From Alicyclobacillus sp. (GTDB lineage: Bacteria; Bacillota; Bacilli; Alicyclobacillales; Alicyclobacillaceae), in the NCBI GenBank assembly GCA_023511725.1, contig JAIMAY010000025.1, forward strand, positions 1 to 38,012: a stretch of 38,012 nucleotides of DNA, written 5' to 3'. Within the stretch, counting starts at the first letter, position 1; each line of letters opens with the position of its first letter. The notes under the pieces are model-generated. The model did not search any database, was not told the origin of the DNA, and worked only from the letters and a program-made list of their open reading frames with translations. This document shows, piece by piece, positions 1 through 9,593 of the stretch. A program made the translations under genes and the position numbers.

Positions 1-256
1 GCGAGGCCCTAATAAGCCGGAAAACCCGCCTTATCGGGGCAGAACCGCGCCTGCGTTGGCCCAATAAGGCGGAAAAACCGCGTTATCCCACCGGATCGGC
101 GTACGCGAGGCCCTAATAAGCCGGAAAACCCGCCTTATCGGGGCAGAACCGCGCCTGCGTTGGCCCAATAAGGCGGAAAAATCGCGCTATCCCACCGGAT
201 CGGCGTACGCGAGGCCCCGATAAGGCGGAAAAACCCGGTTGTCCCCCTCGCCAGAC
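1..256. repeat. 52-bp tandem array of imperfect hairpin units
   Basis: Five units start at 11, 63, 115, 167 and 219, exactly 52 bp apart. They alternate between two sub-types, so the higher-order period is 104 bp. Each unit holds an AATAAGSCGG arm, a short A-rich loop and a CCSCSTTAT arm, forming an imperfect stem with one central mismatch. The mismatch falls at a different place in the two sub-types. The last unit is degenerate and the array runs off the left edge, so its full size is unknown. From 257 to 347 I see only GC-rich sequence with no gene. Confidence 0.85.
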
Positions 257-347
257 CCTTGCGCCGCCGCAATGAGGCGAGCCCACGCGGCACATCGCCG
301 CCCTCTCCTGGCCCACCCGGCGCGTCCGCCCAACGCGACTCGCCGGC

Positions 348-1475
348 CTATATGGGCCAGGTGCGCAGGCTCCGCTCGATGGTGTCCCACGCGTCGCTGA
401 TCTCGGCGAGGTACGCGCGCACGAGATAGGCGTCCACCTCATTCTGCCAGTGCACGATGTCGGACCACTCGGGCGGGTGGTAGCGGCACAACGTGCCGAG
501 CGAGTACAGGAGCACCATGTGGATCATCCACCGCGGTGGCGGCCAGTCGTCGGCAACGTACAGGTTGCCGTTGTGTTCGAGGGTCCACGGGTGATCGATG
601 GGGGACTGTGGCAGGTGCATGAAACCCAGTGGCTCGCGCGCGCCCGTCGATCCCCGTCCTGTCGCGGCTCGCGCCTGCTGAGTCCGGGCGGACGCACGTC
701 CGTCATCCGTCTGCACCCTTCCGTCCTGGGGCGGGTTACTGCCTTGATTGTCATTCAGCATCGCTGCTGCCGATCCCGCCCTCACCCCCACAGCTGCGGC
801 ATAACCGGCCCTCCACTCGTCCACCGTCATGCCCCGCCGCGAGGCGGCCGCTCGTGAAATGTACCACGGTCCCTCACCCTGTCCTGTCAGGGCCAGGCTG
901 GCTGCCCCGTCGCGTCGCCTGGAGGAGACGCCCCGCGTCGCCTGGTCCTGCGCCGCTTCATCCCGCGCCGCCTTATCCCGTGCCGCGGGATACAGGTGTA
1001 CGTACTCCTCATGGAAGCGGGCGACGGCATCGCGCGTCCACGGCAAAAAGCCGAGCATGTCGCCGACGACAAAGCGCTGAGGCAACGGCTTGTGCCACGG
1101 CACAATGGCCGCGAAGCTCTGAAACACGCCTGATCTGTACACGTACACGCCGTCGTGCGCCCAGGCGTAGGTCTCGCGCTTGGCTCGCCGAGTGGAGAGT
1201 CCGTGCTGAAGCACCGCCGTGTTCGCGGGATAGTTGAGATCCTGGAGGTGCAGCACCACCTTGATGGCGTGCAGCACCGCGTAGTACGCGAGCAGAGGTT
1301 GAACTTCGAGCGGAGATTGGATGGCGCTGTCACGGAACGCCACGGCTTGCCGGGCGGCCGCCGCAATGCGGGACGCTGCTCGGTAGCGCAGCGCTGTGTG
1401 CGCCCCCGGGTGTCGCGCATCAATCCACCGCAGGGCCACCGCCTCACTGCGAAGAGCTTCTATAAATCTCGTCAC
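348..1475 (-). CDS. yaaC: YaaC-like protein
   Basis: Protein of about 375 residues, encoded divergently from guaB. That is the position and orientation of yaaC in Bacillus, and the N-terminal half carries YaaC-like features: a hydrophobic helix around 'YYAVLHAIKVVLHL', then 'NYPANTAVLQHGLSTRR'. The function of the family is unknown. The middle holds a low-complexity stretch rich in Ala, Arg, Asp and Gln that is probably disordered and makes this copy longer than I recall for Bacillus YaaC. The start is uncertain. A TTG at 1484 lies almost on top of a GAGGGGA ribosome-binding site, so the GTG at 1475, ten bases beyond that site, is preferred. The identification rests on context plus partial similarity. 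Confidence 0.75.
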   Translation of the reverse strand: MTRFIEALRSEAVALRWIDARHPGAHTALRYRAASRIAAAARQAVAFRDSAIQSPLEVQPLLAYYAVLHAIKVVLHLQDLNYPANTAVLQHGLSTRRAKRETYAWAHDGVYVYRSGVFQSFAAIVPWHKPLPQRFVVGDMLGFLPWTRDAVARFHEEYVHLYPAARDKAARDEAAQDQATRGVSSRRRDGAASLALTGQGEGPWYISRAAASRRGMTVDEWRAGYAAAVGVRAGSAAAMLNDNQGSNPPQDGRVQTDDGRASARTQQARAATGRGSTGAREPLGFMHLPQSPIDHPWTLEHNGNLYVADDWPPPRWMIHMVLLYSLGTLCRYHPPEWSDIVHWQNEVDAYLVRAYLAEISDAWDTIERSLRTWPI

Positions 1476-1526
1476 CTGCCGCAAATCCCCTCAATTCTCG
1501 GTCTTCTTGAACATTGCTCCTTCGCG

Positions 1527-3099
<1,573 letters not shown>

Positions 3100-3112
3100 C
3101 GGAGATGGAACG

Positions 3113-3138
3113 AGCCCCGCGCTGGCGGGGCTATTTTT
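3113..3138 (+). terminator. Rho-independent terminator of guaB
   Basis: AGCCCCGC (3113-3120), a four-base loop, GCGGGGCT (3125-3132), then ATTTTT. The eight-base-pair stem is perfect. Confidence 0.93.
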
Positions 3139-3320
3139 GTGCGAGTCACACGGGGCTTCCTTCCGTGTGGAGTATCTGTCGCGCATGTTCATCACATTTT
3201 GGAGAATCATGCAGGCGTTTGCCGAACCGCGTCGAACTTCTCGAATACCAACCGTCGGACACCAGGTGTTCTTCCGCCCCACACACGGACGGTGATTCCC
3301 TCTCGGGAGGTCTTTCTCAC

Positions 3321-3968
3321 ATGATGTCGATGGACGAATGGAAAGCTGCGCTCCAGGAGGTTCTCCAACCTGCGCTGTCCAGCATCCACGAGAAATTGGA
3401 CAGCCTTGCGAATCGACTGGACGCCGTGGAACAGCGCCTGGATGCTGTGGAACAGCGCCTGGACGCCGTGGAACAGCGCCTGGATGCTGTGGAGCAACGC
3501 CTGGATGCTGTGGAACAGCGCCTGGACGCCGTGGAACAGCGCCTGGATGCTGTGGAACAGCGTCTGGACGCCGTGGAGCGACGCTTGGATGCTGTGGAGC
3601 AGCGCCTGGACGCCGTGGAGCAGCGCCTGGATGCTGTGGAACAGCGTTTTGAGCAAATCGACCGCCATTTGGAGAACGTTGACGCCAAGATTTCAACGTT
3701 GGACGAGACGGTTCGACGACTCGAGCGAGATGGGCGGGAGATCAAACCCGTGTTGTTCTCAACGCAGGACATGGTGGTCCAACTGATTGACACAAAGTTT
3801 CCAGCCATGATGGACGAATTGCGCATGACGCGTGAATATTTCGTGCTCAAGTACGGTGAATTGGATCAGCAGTATTTCGCATTGAGACGGACGCTCGAGA
3901 GGCTGAGCAGCCGCCTCGACCCGCATGCATCCTCCTCAACCGGCACCGCGGGCCGTTCGACGGTGTGA
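3321..3968 (+). CDS. Heptad-repeat coiled-coil protein
   Basis: A 215-residue protein starting 'MMSMDEWKAALQ', with a GGGAGG site at 3305-3310 and ten bases of spacing. Residues 32-108 are eleven consecutive copies of the heptad RLDAVEQ (one copy ends in R). This is a textbook two- or three-stranded coiled coil with Leu and Val in the core positions. It continues into less regular heptads ('RFEQIDRHLENVDAKISTLDETV') and a C-terminal helical segment without a recognised domain. There is no signal peptide or membrane segment, so it is presumably cytoplasmic. The function is not known; similar LDAVEQR proteins are structural or filament-forming, or phage-like. Repeat number probably changes by slippage because the DNA is a 21-bp tandem repeat. 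Confidence 0.85.
   Translation: MMSMDEWKAALQEVLQPALSSIHEKLDSLANRLDAVEQRLDAVEQRLDAVEQRLDAVEQRLDAVEQRLDAVEQRLDAVEQRLDAVERRLDAVEQRLDAVEQRLDAVEQRFEQIDRHLENVDAKISTLDETVRRLERDGREIKPVLFSTQDMVVQLIDTKFPAMMDELRMTREYFVLKYGELDQQYFALRRTLERLSSRLDPHASSSTGTAGRSTV
3414..3644 (+). repeat. 21-bp coding tandem repeat, 11 copies
   Basis: Eleven head-to-tail 21-bp units, each encoding RLDAVEQ. Two synonymous versions (GACGCC or GATGCT for Asp-Ala) are mixed along the array, which points to unit duplication and shuffling. Because 21 is a multiple of three, gain or loss of units keeps the frame. Confidence 0.95.
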
Positions 3969-4036
3969 CGGAAAGACTCCTGGCACCCAGCCCCGGATCA
4001 CGGTGCGAATTGGCAAATTCTCCGCCGCAGCCGCTG

Positions 4037-4045
4037 TGTTATACT
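4037..4045 (+). promoter_or_regulatory. Extended -10 promoter of dacA
   Basis: TGT-TATACT (4037-4045) is a TGn-extended -10 box. The only -35 candidate, TTCTCC about 16 bases upstream, is poor. The site lies about 90 bases before dacA. Confidence 0.55.
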
Positions 4046-4133
4046 GGCCCTGTATGTGTACTGACACAGTCTACGACAGAGCGACGAGCTCGCTCCCCAA
4101 CGAGACACTCACAGAGACGGAGAGGAGCCCGAC

Positions 4134-5384
4134 ATGCGTCTCATGCGGTCAAAGAAAAGTTATCGCACGCGCTGGGTGATGGGGCTCAGCGCAGCGTTGT
4201 GTTCCCTCAGCGGCTGGGTTGTGTTTCCGACCGCCTTCGCGGAAAGCCTCACGGCATCACCGGTCAAGGACGGTGTCATCCCCGGGGTGAAGATGCCCAC
4301 GCCGCCGAAACTCCAGGCGGTCTCGGCCGTGCTGATGGACGCGGACAACGGCCAGATTCTTTACGCCAAGAATCCTGACGAGCGTCGTGCGCCCGCCTCC
4401 ACCACCAAGATCATGACGATGCTGCTCGTGATGCAGGCGGTCGCGGAGCACAGGGCCTCCTGGACGGATGAGGTGCCGGTGACGCCCGACGCGTATCAGG
4501 TGGGCACCATGCCGGACGTCTCCAGTGCCTATCTGGACCCCAAGGAGCATTTCACGCTGGAAGATATGATGAAGTTTGTCGCCGTCATCTCGGCGAACGA
4601 TGCCACCGTGGCCATTGCGGACAAGCTCGCGGGCTCCAAGCAGAACTTCGTGGCCGAGATGAACAAGGAAGCTCAGACCCTGGGTCTGTCCGGCACCCAC
4701 TATATGAACCCGGATGGGCTGCCGCAGGATGGCCACTATACGACCGCGCGCGATCTCGCCACGCTCGCACGCTACCTGGTGACGGAGTACCCGCAGGTGC
4801 TCACGTACACCTCCATGAAGGACGTCACCGTGCGGAAGGGCAACACCTGGCCGAACACGGATCAACTCCTCGGCAAGTACCCGGGCATCGACGGGCTCAA
4901 GACCGGCTTCACCCAGGACGCCGGGTACTGCTTCGTGGGCACCGCTGAGCGCGATGGCGTACGGCTGATCTCGGTCGTGATGGGTGATCCCTCGGAGGCC
5001 CAGCGTTTTGCCGACACGAAGGCGCTGTTTGACTACGGCTTCTCGCAATTCCATGAGGCTGAACCCGTCCAGGCCAACAGCTCGTTGCCCGATGTGGTCA
5101 ACGTCAGCGGCGGTAGGCGGTGGACCATCCATGTCAAAGCGAAGGACAACCTGATTGTGGACCTCCCGCAGGGTGTGCGGGGTCAGGTCCAGGTGCACTT
5201 GAAACCCGCGACCGCACCGGTGCATCAGGGGGACGCGATGGGCGAGATCGACTATGTGGTGAACGGCGCGACGGTGGCCTCCGTGCCGGCGGTGGCGGCG
5301 GAGGATGACCCGAAAGCCAACTTTCTCGTACGCGGTCTGCGCGGTCTGTTCATGGCCATCGGCCGTTGGCTTGCGCATGTGTAG
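4134..5384 (+). CDS. dacA: D-alanyl-D-alanine carboxypeptidase (PBP5 type)
   Basis: Removes the terminal D-Ala from peptidoglycan stem peptides on the outer face of the membrane. The 416-residue protein has a signal peptide (basic start, hydrophobic core, cleavage near 'AFA-ES' at about residue 37). The serine-peptidase motifs are S89-T-T-K92, 'SAND' and 'KTGFT'. A PBP5-type beta-rich C-terminal domain is followed by a closing amphipathic helix rich in Leu, Arg and Phe ('LVRGLRGLFMAIGRWLAHV') that should anchor it to the membrane. The start is ATG 4134 with GAGAGGAG upstream. Its place between guaB and pdxS is as in Bacillus. Confidence 0.97.
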   Translation: MRLMRSKKSYRTRWVMGLSAALCSLSGWVVFPTAFAESLTASPVKDGVIPGVKMPTPPKLQAVSAVLMDADNGQILYAKNPDERRAPASTTKIMTMLLVMQAVAEHRASWTDEVPVTPDAYQVGTMPDVSSAYLDPKEHFTLEDMMKFVAVISANDATVAIADKLAGSKQNFVAEMNKEAQTLGLSGTHYMNPDGLPQDGHYTTARDLATLARYLVTEYPQVLTYTSMKDVTVRKGNTWPNTDQLLGKYPGIDGLKTGFTQDAGYCFVGTAERDGVRLISVVMGDPSEAQRFADTKALFDYGFSQFHEAEPVQANSSLPDVVNVSGGRRWTIHVKAKDNLIVDLPQGVRGQVQVHLKPATAPVHQGDAMGEIDYVVNGATVASVPAVAAEDDPKANFLVRGLRGLFMAIGRWLAHV

Positions 5385-5392
5385 TTTATAAT
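5366..5392 (+). promoter_or_regulatory. Candidate promoter for the small membrane gene and pdxST
   Basis: A perfect TATAAT at 5387-5392 sits just after the dacA stop codon. The best -35 match is TTGGCT at 5366-5371 with a short 15-base spacer. The -10 element is convincing; the -35 is not. Confidence 0.5.
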
Positions 5393-5423
5393 AGTGTAGA
5401 AGCGGCGGAAGGATGGTGGGGTC

Positions 5424-5546
5424 ATGCCAGGGTGGATGACGGCTGCGGCGATGGTGCTCAACAGCATCCTTGTGATTCTGTTCCTCGTGGGCGGCTTCTT
5501 CATGACCCGATCCTTCCTGCGCAAGATGGACAAGGGCGACCGCTGA
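5424..5546 (+). CDS. 40-residue single-span membrane protein
   Basis: A small open reading frame between dacA and pdxS. It encodes a short polar start, one hydrophobic span of about 20 residues ('[18 protein letters not shown]') and a basic tail ([12 protein letters not shown]), so a single-pass protein with the basic end probably cytoplasmic. A GGAAGG/GGTGGGG purine stretch precedes the ATG, and a TATAAT lies 31 bases upstream. Length, hydrophobicity and position argue that it is real, but I recognise no family. It may be co-transcribed with pdxS, which starts 31 bases downstream. Confidence 0.6.
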   Translation: MPGWMTAAAMVLNSILVILFLVGGFFMTRSFLRKMDKGDR

Positions 5547-5577
5547 AGCGGGAACCAATACAAAGGGAGGGTCCACG

Positions 5578-6462
5578 GTGTCCAAGACGGGAACCGATGT
5601 TGTGAAGCGCGGTATGGCGCAGATGCAAAAGGGCGGCGTGATCATGGACGTGGTGACGCCGGAGCAGGCCAAGATTGCGGAGGCGGCGGGCGCGTGCGCC
5701 GTCATGGCGTTGGAGCGTGTGCCGGCGGACATCCGCGCGGCGGGCGGCGTGGCGCGTATGTCGGACCCGACCATCATTGAGGCTATCATGAAGGCCGTGT
5801 CCATTCCGGTGATGGCCAAGTGCCGGATCGGCCATTATGTCGAGGCGAAGATCCTCGAGGCGCTCGGCGTTGACTACATCGACGAGAGCGAGGTTCTGAC
5901 GCCGGCGGATGACAAGTTCCACATCAACAAGCGTGAGTTCACCGTCCCGTTCGTGTGCGGTGCGCGTGACCTTGGTGAGGCCCTCCGCCGCATTGCTGAA
6001 GGCGCCGCGATGATCCGCACCAAGGGCGAGGCTGGCACGGGCAACATCGTGGAGGCCGTGAAGCACATGCGTACGATGCAGGCGCAGATCCGCAAGGTGC
6101 AGAACATGTCGGAGGACGAGCTGGTCGCGGAGGCGAAGAACATCGGCGCGCCGTACGAACTGTTGCTCGAAGTGCACCGCACAGGCAAGCTGCCGGTCGT
6201 CAACTTCGCGGCGGGCGGCGTGGCAACGCCGGCTGACGCCGCATTGATGATGCATCTGGGTGCGGACGGCGTGTTCGTCGGATCCGGCATCTTCAAGTCG
6301 GAGAACCCTGAGAAGTATGCGCGCGCCATCGTGCAGGCGACGACGCATTACGAGGACTACGAGCTGCTCGCCGAGCTGTCGAAGGGCCTCGGCACCCCGA
6401 TGAAGGGCATCGACCTGAACACGCTGCGCGAGGAGGAGCGTCTGGCCGTCCGCGGCTGGTGA
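5578..6462 (+). CDS. pdxS: Pyridoxal 5'-phosphate synthase subunit PdxS
   Basis: Synthase subunit of the ribose-5-phosphate-dependent PLP pathway. It condenses ribose 5-phosphate, glyceraldehyde 3-phosphate and the ammonia supplied by PdxT into pyridoxal phosphate. At 294 residues it matches Bacillus PdxS. The two catalytic lysines fall exactly where the family has them: K81 ('VMAKCRIGH') and K149 ('TKGEAGTGN'). The start is GTG 5578 behind GGGAGG. It is followed 67 bases later by pdxT and forms with it the usual 12+12 subunit complex. Confidence 0.98.
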   Translation: MSKTGTDVVKRGMAQMQKGGVIMDVVTPEQAKIAEAAGACAVMALERVPADIRAAGGVARMSDPTIIEAIMKAVSIPVMAKCRIGHYVEAKILEALGVDYIDESEVLTPADDKFHINKREFTVPFVCGARDLGEALRRIAEGAAMIRTKGEAGTGNIVEAVKHMRTMQAQIRKVQNMSEDELVAEAKNIGAPYELLLEVHRTGKLPVVNFAAGGVATPADAALMMHLGADGVFVGSGIFKSENPEKYARAIVQATTHYEDYELLAELSKGLGTPMKGIDLNTLREEERLAVRGW

Positions 6463-6529
6463 CGCGAATTCCGGCCTCGCCGCGGACCGATGGCGGGGCC
6501 GGTTGGACAGCTCAGAGGAGATGACAACC

Positions 6530-7120
6530 ATGAAGATTGGGGTCGTAGCGGTCCAGGGTGCATTCGCGGAACACGCTCGGATCTTTGGCGATCTCGGTGC
6601 CGACACGGTCCTCGTCCGCCTGCCCAAGCATTTGGACGGTGTGGATGGCCTCGTGTTCCCAGGCGGCGAAAGCACGTCCATTGGGCGGCTGATGCGGGAT
6701 TACAACCTGATGGAGCCTATCCGCGAACTGGGCCAGCAGGGCTTGCCGATGCTCGGCACCTGTGCGGGTATGATCCTGCTCGCCAAGCGCATCGAGGGGG
6801 AACCGGAGCCACACCTGGGTCTGATGGACGTCACGGTGGTGCGCAACTCGTTCGGCCGGCAGCGGGAGAGCTTCGAGACGGACCTGGACATCCCCGTGCT
6901 CGGCAAGCCGCACCTGCATGCCGTGTTCATCCGCGCGCCGCATATCACGTCCATCGGCCAAGGGGTGGAGGTGCTGGCGCGGTACGAGGACAGGATTGTC
7001 GGTGTCAAGCAGGGCAATCTGGTTGCGCTGTCGTTCCACCCGGAACTGACGAACGATTACCGGGTCCACAAATACTTCCTCAGCTTGGTCGAAGCCTATC
7101 GAGGACAGCACGTCGGGTGA
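6530..7120 (+). CDS. pdxT: PLP synthase glutaminase subunit PdxT
   Basis: Class I glutamine amidotransferase that releases ammonia from glutamine and channels it to PdxS. The protein has 196 residues. The catalytic triad is visible: Cys78 in 'GTCAGM', His170 and Glu172 in 'FHPEL'. The oxyanion and PdxS-contact motif '[10 protein letters not shown]' is also present. ATG 6530 is chosen because AGAGGAG at 6514-6520 is nine bases away and it gives the conserved start '[15 protein letters not shown]'. An in-frame ATG at 6521 abuts the ribosome-binding site. serS begins 22 bases downstream, so pdxS-pdxT-serS is probably one operon. Confidence 0.98.
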   Translation: MKIGVVAVQGAFAEHARIFGDLGADTVLVRLPKHLDGVDGLVFPGGESTSIGRLMRDYNLMEPIRELGQQGLPMLGTCAGMILLAKRIEGEPEPHLGLMDVTVVRNSFGRQRESFETDLDIPVLGKPHLHAVFIRAPHITSIGQGVEVLARYEDRIVGVKQGNLVALSFHPELTNDYRVHKYFLSLVEAYRGQHVG

Positions 7121-7142
7121 GTGGACGAAAGGTTGTGGCAGC

Positions 7143-8423
7143 ATGTTGGACATTCGGGCGATTCGCCAGGATCCGGATCGGTTCCGTGCAGGGCTGACGC
7201 GAAAGCACGCGGACCCGCAGTTGATTGATGATCTTTTGGCGGCAGACGAGCAGTGGCGGGCCGCGCTGACCGAGACGGAACAGCTGAAGAGCCTGCGTAA
7301 CAAGGCGTCGGAGGAGATTGCGCGGAAGAAAAAGCAAGGGCTCGACGCATCGGACGAGATAAACCAGATGCGCGACGTCTCTCAGCGCATCAAAATGCTC
7401 GACGACGAGGTGCGCCAGCTGGAGGCTCGGGTGCAGGAACTGTTGCTGGCCATCCCGAACATCCCCCATGCCTCCGTACCGGACGGCGAGAGCGAAGAGG
7501 ATAACGTACCCGTCCGCCACTGGGGAGAGAAACCGCAGTTCGCGTTTGAACCGCGCCCGCACTGGGAACTGGCGGAGGCGCTCGACATCGTCGATTTTGA
7601 GCGAGCGGTGAAGATCACCGGATCGCGATTCGTGCTGTACAAAGGCCTCGGCGCCAAGCTGGAGCGCGCGCTGGCCAACTTCATGCTCGACTTTCACGTG
7701 CAGCGGCACGGTTACACTGAGATGTTTCCGGCGTTCATCGCCAATGAGGAGAGCCTCGTCGGCACCGGCAACCTGCCCAAGTTCGGCGATGAGATGTTCA
7801 AGCTGGAAGGGCTGCCGTACTATCTGATTCCAACGGCGGAGGTGCCGCTGACCAACTACTACCGCGAGGAGATCCTGACCGCGGATATGCTGCCGGTGAA
7901 GCTCGCCGGTTACAGTGCGTGCTTCCGGTCGGAGGCGGGATCGGCAGGGAAGGATACGCGCGGTCTGATCCGGCTGCACCAGTTCCAGAAGGTGGAGTTG
8001 GTCAAGCTCGTCACGCCCGAATCATCGTACGAGGAGCTCGAGTCGCTGGTGCGCGACTGCGCGGCCATCCTGGAGGCGCTGGAGTTGCCGTATCGCGTGG
8101 TCGAGATCTGCACGGGAGACCTGGGCGCGAAGGAGACAAAAAAGTACGATCTCGAAGTCTGGCTACCCGCCCAGAATACATATCGGGAGATCAGCTCCTG
8201 CTCCAATTTCGAGGACTATCAGGCGCGTCGCGCGGGTCTCCGTTTCCGCCGCGAGGAGGGTGCCAAACCGGAGTACCTGCATACGCTGAACGGGTCAGGT
8301 CTGGCCATCGGTCGCACTGTGGCGGCCATCCTCGAAAATTATCAGCAGGAGGATGGCAGCGTGCGGATTCCCAAGGCGCTGGTGCCCTACATGGGCGGCG
8401 ACGTGATCCGGCGCCCGTCGTGA
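7143..8423 (+). CDS. serS: Seryl-tRNA synthetase
   Basis: Charges tRNA-Ser with serine and makes the precursor for tRNA-Sec where present. The 426-residue protein has the N-terminal long helical hairpin that holds the tRNA variable arm (about residues 25-100, rich in Lys, Glu and Arg). A class II catalytic core follows, with motif 2 '[18 protein letters not shown]' and motif 3 '[20 protein letters not shown]'. ATG 7143 is preceded by a GAAAGG site. No T-box leader is seen; the gene follows pdxT by 22 bases and appears to be read from the pdx promoter. Confidence 0.98.
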   Translation: MLDIRAIRQDPDRFRAGLTRKHADPQLIDDLLAADEQWRAALTETEQLKSLRNKASEEIARKKKQGLDASDEINQMRDVSQRIKMLDDEVRQLEARVQELLLAIPNIPHASVPDGESEEDNVPVRHWGEKPQFAFEPRPHWELAEALDIVDFERAVKITGSRFVLYKGLGAKLERALANFMLDFHVQRHGYTEMFPAFIANEESLVGTGNLPKFGDEMFKLEGLPYYLIPTAEVPLTNYYREEILTADMLPVKLAGYSACFRSEAGSAGKDTRGLIRLHQFQKVELVKLVTPESSYEELESLVRDCAAILEALELPYRVVEICTGDLGAKETKKYDLEVWLPAQNTYREISSCSNFEDYQARRAGLRFRREEGAKPEYLHTLNGSGLAIGRTVAAILENYQQEDGSVRIPKALVPYMGGDVIRRPS

Positions 8424-8433
8424 GGTTGCGCCG

Positions 8434-8706
8434 ATGCATACGTGGGGCAGCGTGTTGTTCGTCATCGCCGTCGTGGTGGCCGTGGCGTGCGTGATCATTC
8501 AGCGGCGTGCGCTCAACCGGATTGCCTTCGGAAGGTCGATGTTCATCAGCTGGATGGCCATCCTCACGGGCTTGATTGTCGGCATGTTGCCAGGCATCGC
8601 GGCGACCGTCGTCGCCGTCATCCTGTTGCTGCTGGGCTACGGCTTCATGGTGCTGATGGCCGTGAAGTCGTGGCAGCGGCTGAGATCCCAACGGACGAGG
8701 CGGTGA
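8434..8706 (+). CDS. Small membrane protein, unknown family
   Basis: A 90-residue protein ten bases after serS. Three hydrophobic stretches (about residues 5-22, 38-55 and 57-78) suggest two or three transmembrane helices, with Arg-rich loops and an Arg-rich tail (KSWQRLRSQRTRR). I recognise no conserved domain. Start ATG 8434 is preceded by GTGAGG. The tight spacing to serS and to the next gene (4 bases) suggests co-transcription. No function is assigned. Confidence 0.7.
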   Translation: MHTWGSVLFVIAVVVAVACVIIQRRALNRIAFGRSMFISWMAILTGLIVGMLPGIAATVVAVILLLLGYGFMVLMAVKSWQRLRSQRTRR

Positions 8707-8710
8707 CGGT

Positions 8711-9253
8711 TTGCGCATCTCGCAGGTGATCCTTCACGTTTCCGCTGATGACCTGAACCGGGCCATCGCGGAATTCGCCCCGGACACCAAAGCGCGCGTG
8801 ACGCGCATCGATAGCGAGGGCATCCACGGCGAGGTGCGCCTGTGGATCTGGTCGGTCGACCTGCTCTTGCGGCCATCGGTCACGGCCGATGGCCAGGTGG
8901 CCATCGAGGTGTCCGCGCAAAAGCTCGTGCCCATCCCCTCTGCCATCGTGGAGCGCCAACTTCGTCTGGCCATGAAGGATGCACCCGCCGGCGTCGACGT
9001 ATTCCAACAGGCGCTGCGCGTGCACCTGCCCTCGCTGCTGCGTCCCTTCGGAGTGTCGCTGGCACTGCGCGAGCTGCGGACGATGGACGGGTACCTGCGG
9101 GTCGCCGCCGAGGCGGTGGAGTTCCCCAGTCCGCTCGCCTCGCGTTCAGGCGCACGGGAGGCGGCGGGGCAGACGCGTGCGGCTGGCGCTGCCATGAGCG
9201 ATCCGGATCGGCCGCGCATTTCCTTTGCCGACGGGCAACATGGTGAGGTATAA
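8711..9253 (+). CDS. Hypothetical protein
   Basis: A 180-residue protein beginning at TTG 8711 ('MRISQVILHVSADDLNRAI'), four bases after the previous gene. The first 140 residues alternate short beta-like stretches with Val and Leu, followed by a low-complexity tail rich in Ala, Gly and Arg. There is no signal peptide and no catalytic motif. The pattern is vaguely like lipid-binding beta-sheet proteins of the DUF2993 or DUF2140 kind, but that is a weak guess. The stop codon overlaps the -10 box of the tRNA gene promoter. Confidence 0.6.
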   Translation: MRISQVILHVSADDLNRAIAEFAPDTKARVTRIDSEGIHGEVRLWIWSVDLLLRPSVTADGQVAIEVSAQKLVPIPSAIVERQLRLAMKDAPAGVDVFQQALRVHLPSLLRPFGVSLALRELRTMDGYLRVAAEAVEFPSPLASRSGAREAAGQTRAAGAAMSDPDRPRISFADGQHGEV

Positions 9254-9254
9254 T
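9225..9254 (+). promoter_or_regulatory. Promoter of the tRNA-Arg gene
   Basis: TTGCCG at 9225-9230 and TATAAT at 9249-9254 are 18 bases apart and end 15 bases before the tRNA 5' end. The promoter lies inside the end of the preceding coding region. Confidence 0.75.
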
Positions 9255-9269
9255 AGGGGACGCGCACGT

Positions 9270-9348
9270 GCGCCCGTAGCTCAGTTGGATAGAGCGGTGG
9301 TTTCCTAAACCGCGTCTGCCGCAGGTTCGAGTCCTGCCGGGCGCACCA
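9270..9348 (+). tRNA. tRNA-Arg (anticodon CCU)
   Basis: A full cloverleaf: acceptor GCGCCCG (9270-9276) pairs with CGGGCGC (9338-9344); D arm GCTC/GAGC; anticodon stem GTGGT/ACCGC around loop TTCCTAA with anticodon CCT; T arm GCAGG/CCTGC with TTCGAGT. The CCA end is encoded (9346-9348). It reads AGG codons. tRNA-Arg genes are common integration sites, and the CRISPR locus begins directly downstream. Confidence 0.95.
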
Positions 9349-9381
9349 TAAGATTCAGTCGTGGCGCGGGTTCTCGGGGTT

Positions 9382-9401
9382 CCGGGGACCGGCGTTTTTT
9401 T
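9382..9401 (+). terminator. Probable terminator after tRNA-Arg
   Basis: A short CCGG-GGA-CCGG hairpin followed by CG and seven T residues (9395-9401). The T-tract is good and the stem is short. From 9402 to 9593 no further gene is seen and no convincing promoter for cas12b. Confidence 0.55.
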
Positions 9402-9593
9402 GTGTTTGGCGAGGGGGGAGGATTCTCGGCTCCATGTATTGCCGCGGAGGTGACGTGGAATGACACCGGGGATGTTAGCATGGTCGCGTATGAGCGCAAG
9501 TGAGCTCATGTGGACCGACGGTAGGATTTTCATGTGCTGTATGGAATGAGAAAGAATGGACACCTGAATTTTGAGCACGGGGTGGGAACGACT

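Noticed and set aside
3338..3786. Alternative plus-strand frames through the 21-bp repeat
   Set aside because: All frames stay open across the repeat; only the RLDAVEQ frame has a ribosome-binding site and a regular heptad pattern.
4257..5819. 520-codon minus-strand frame opposite dacA and pdxS
   Set aside because: Crosses two real genes on the other strand, has no ribosome-binding site, and has shadow-like composition.
7080..7143. T-box leader for serS
   Set aside because: Only 22 bases separate pdxT and serS; there is no room for the structure.
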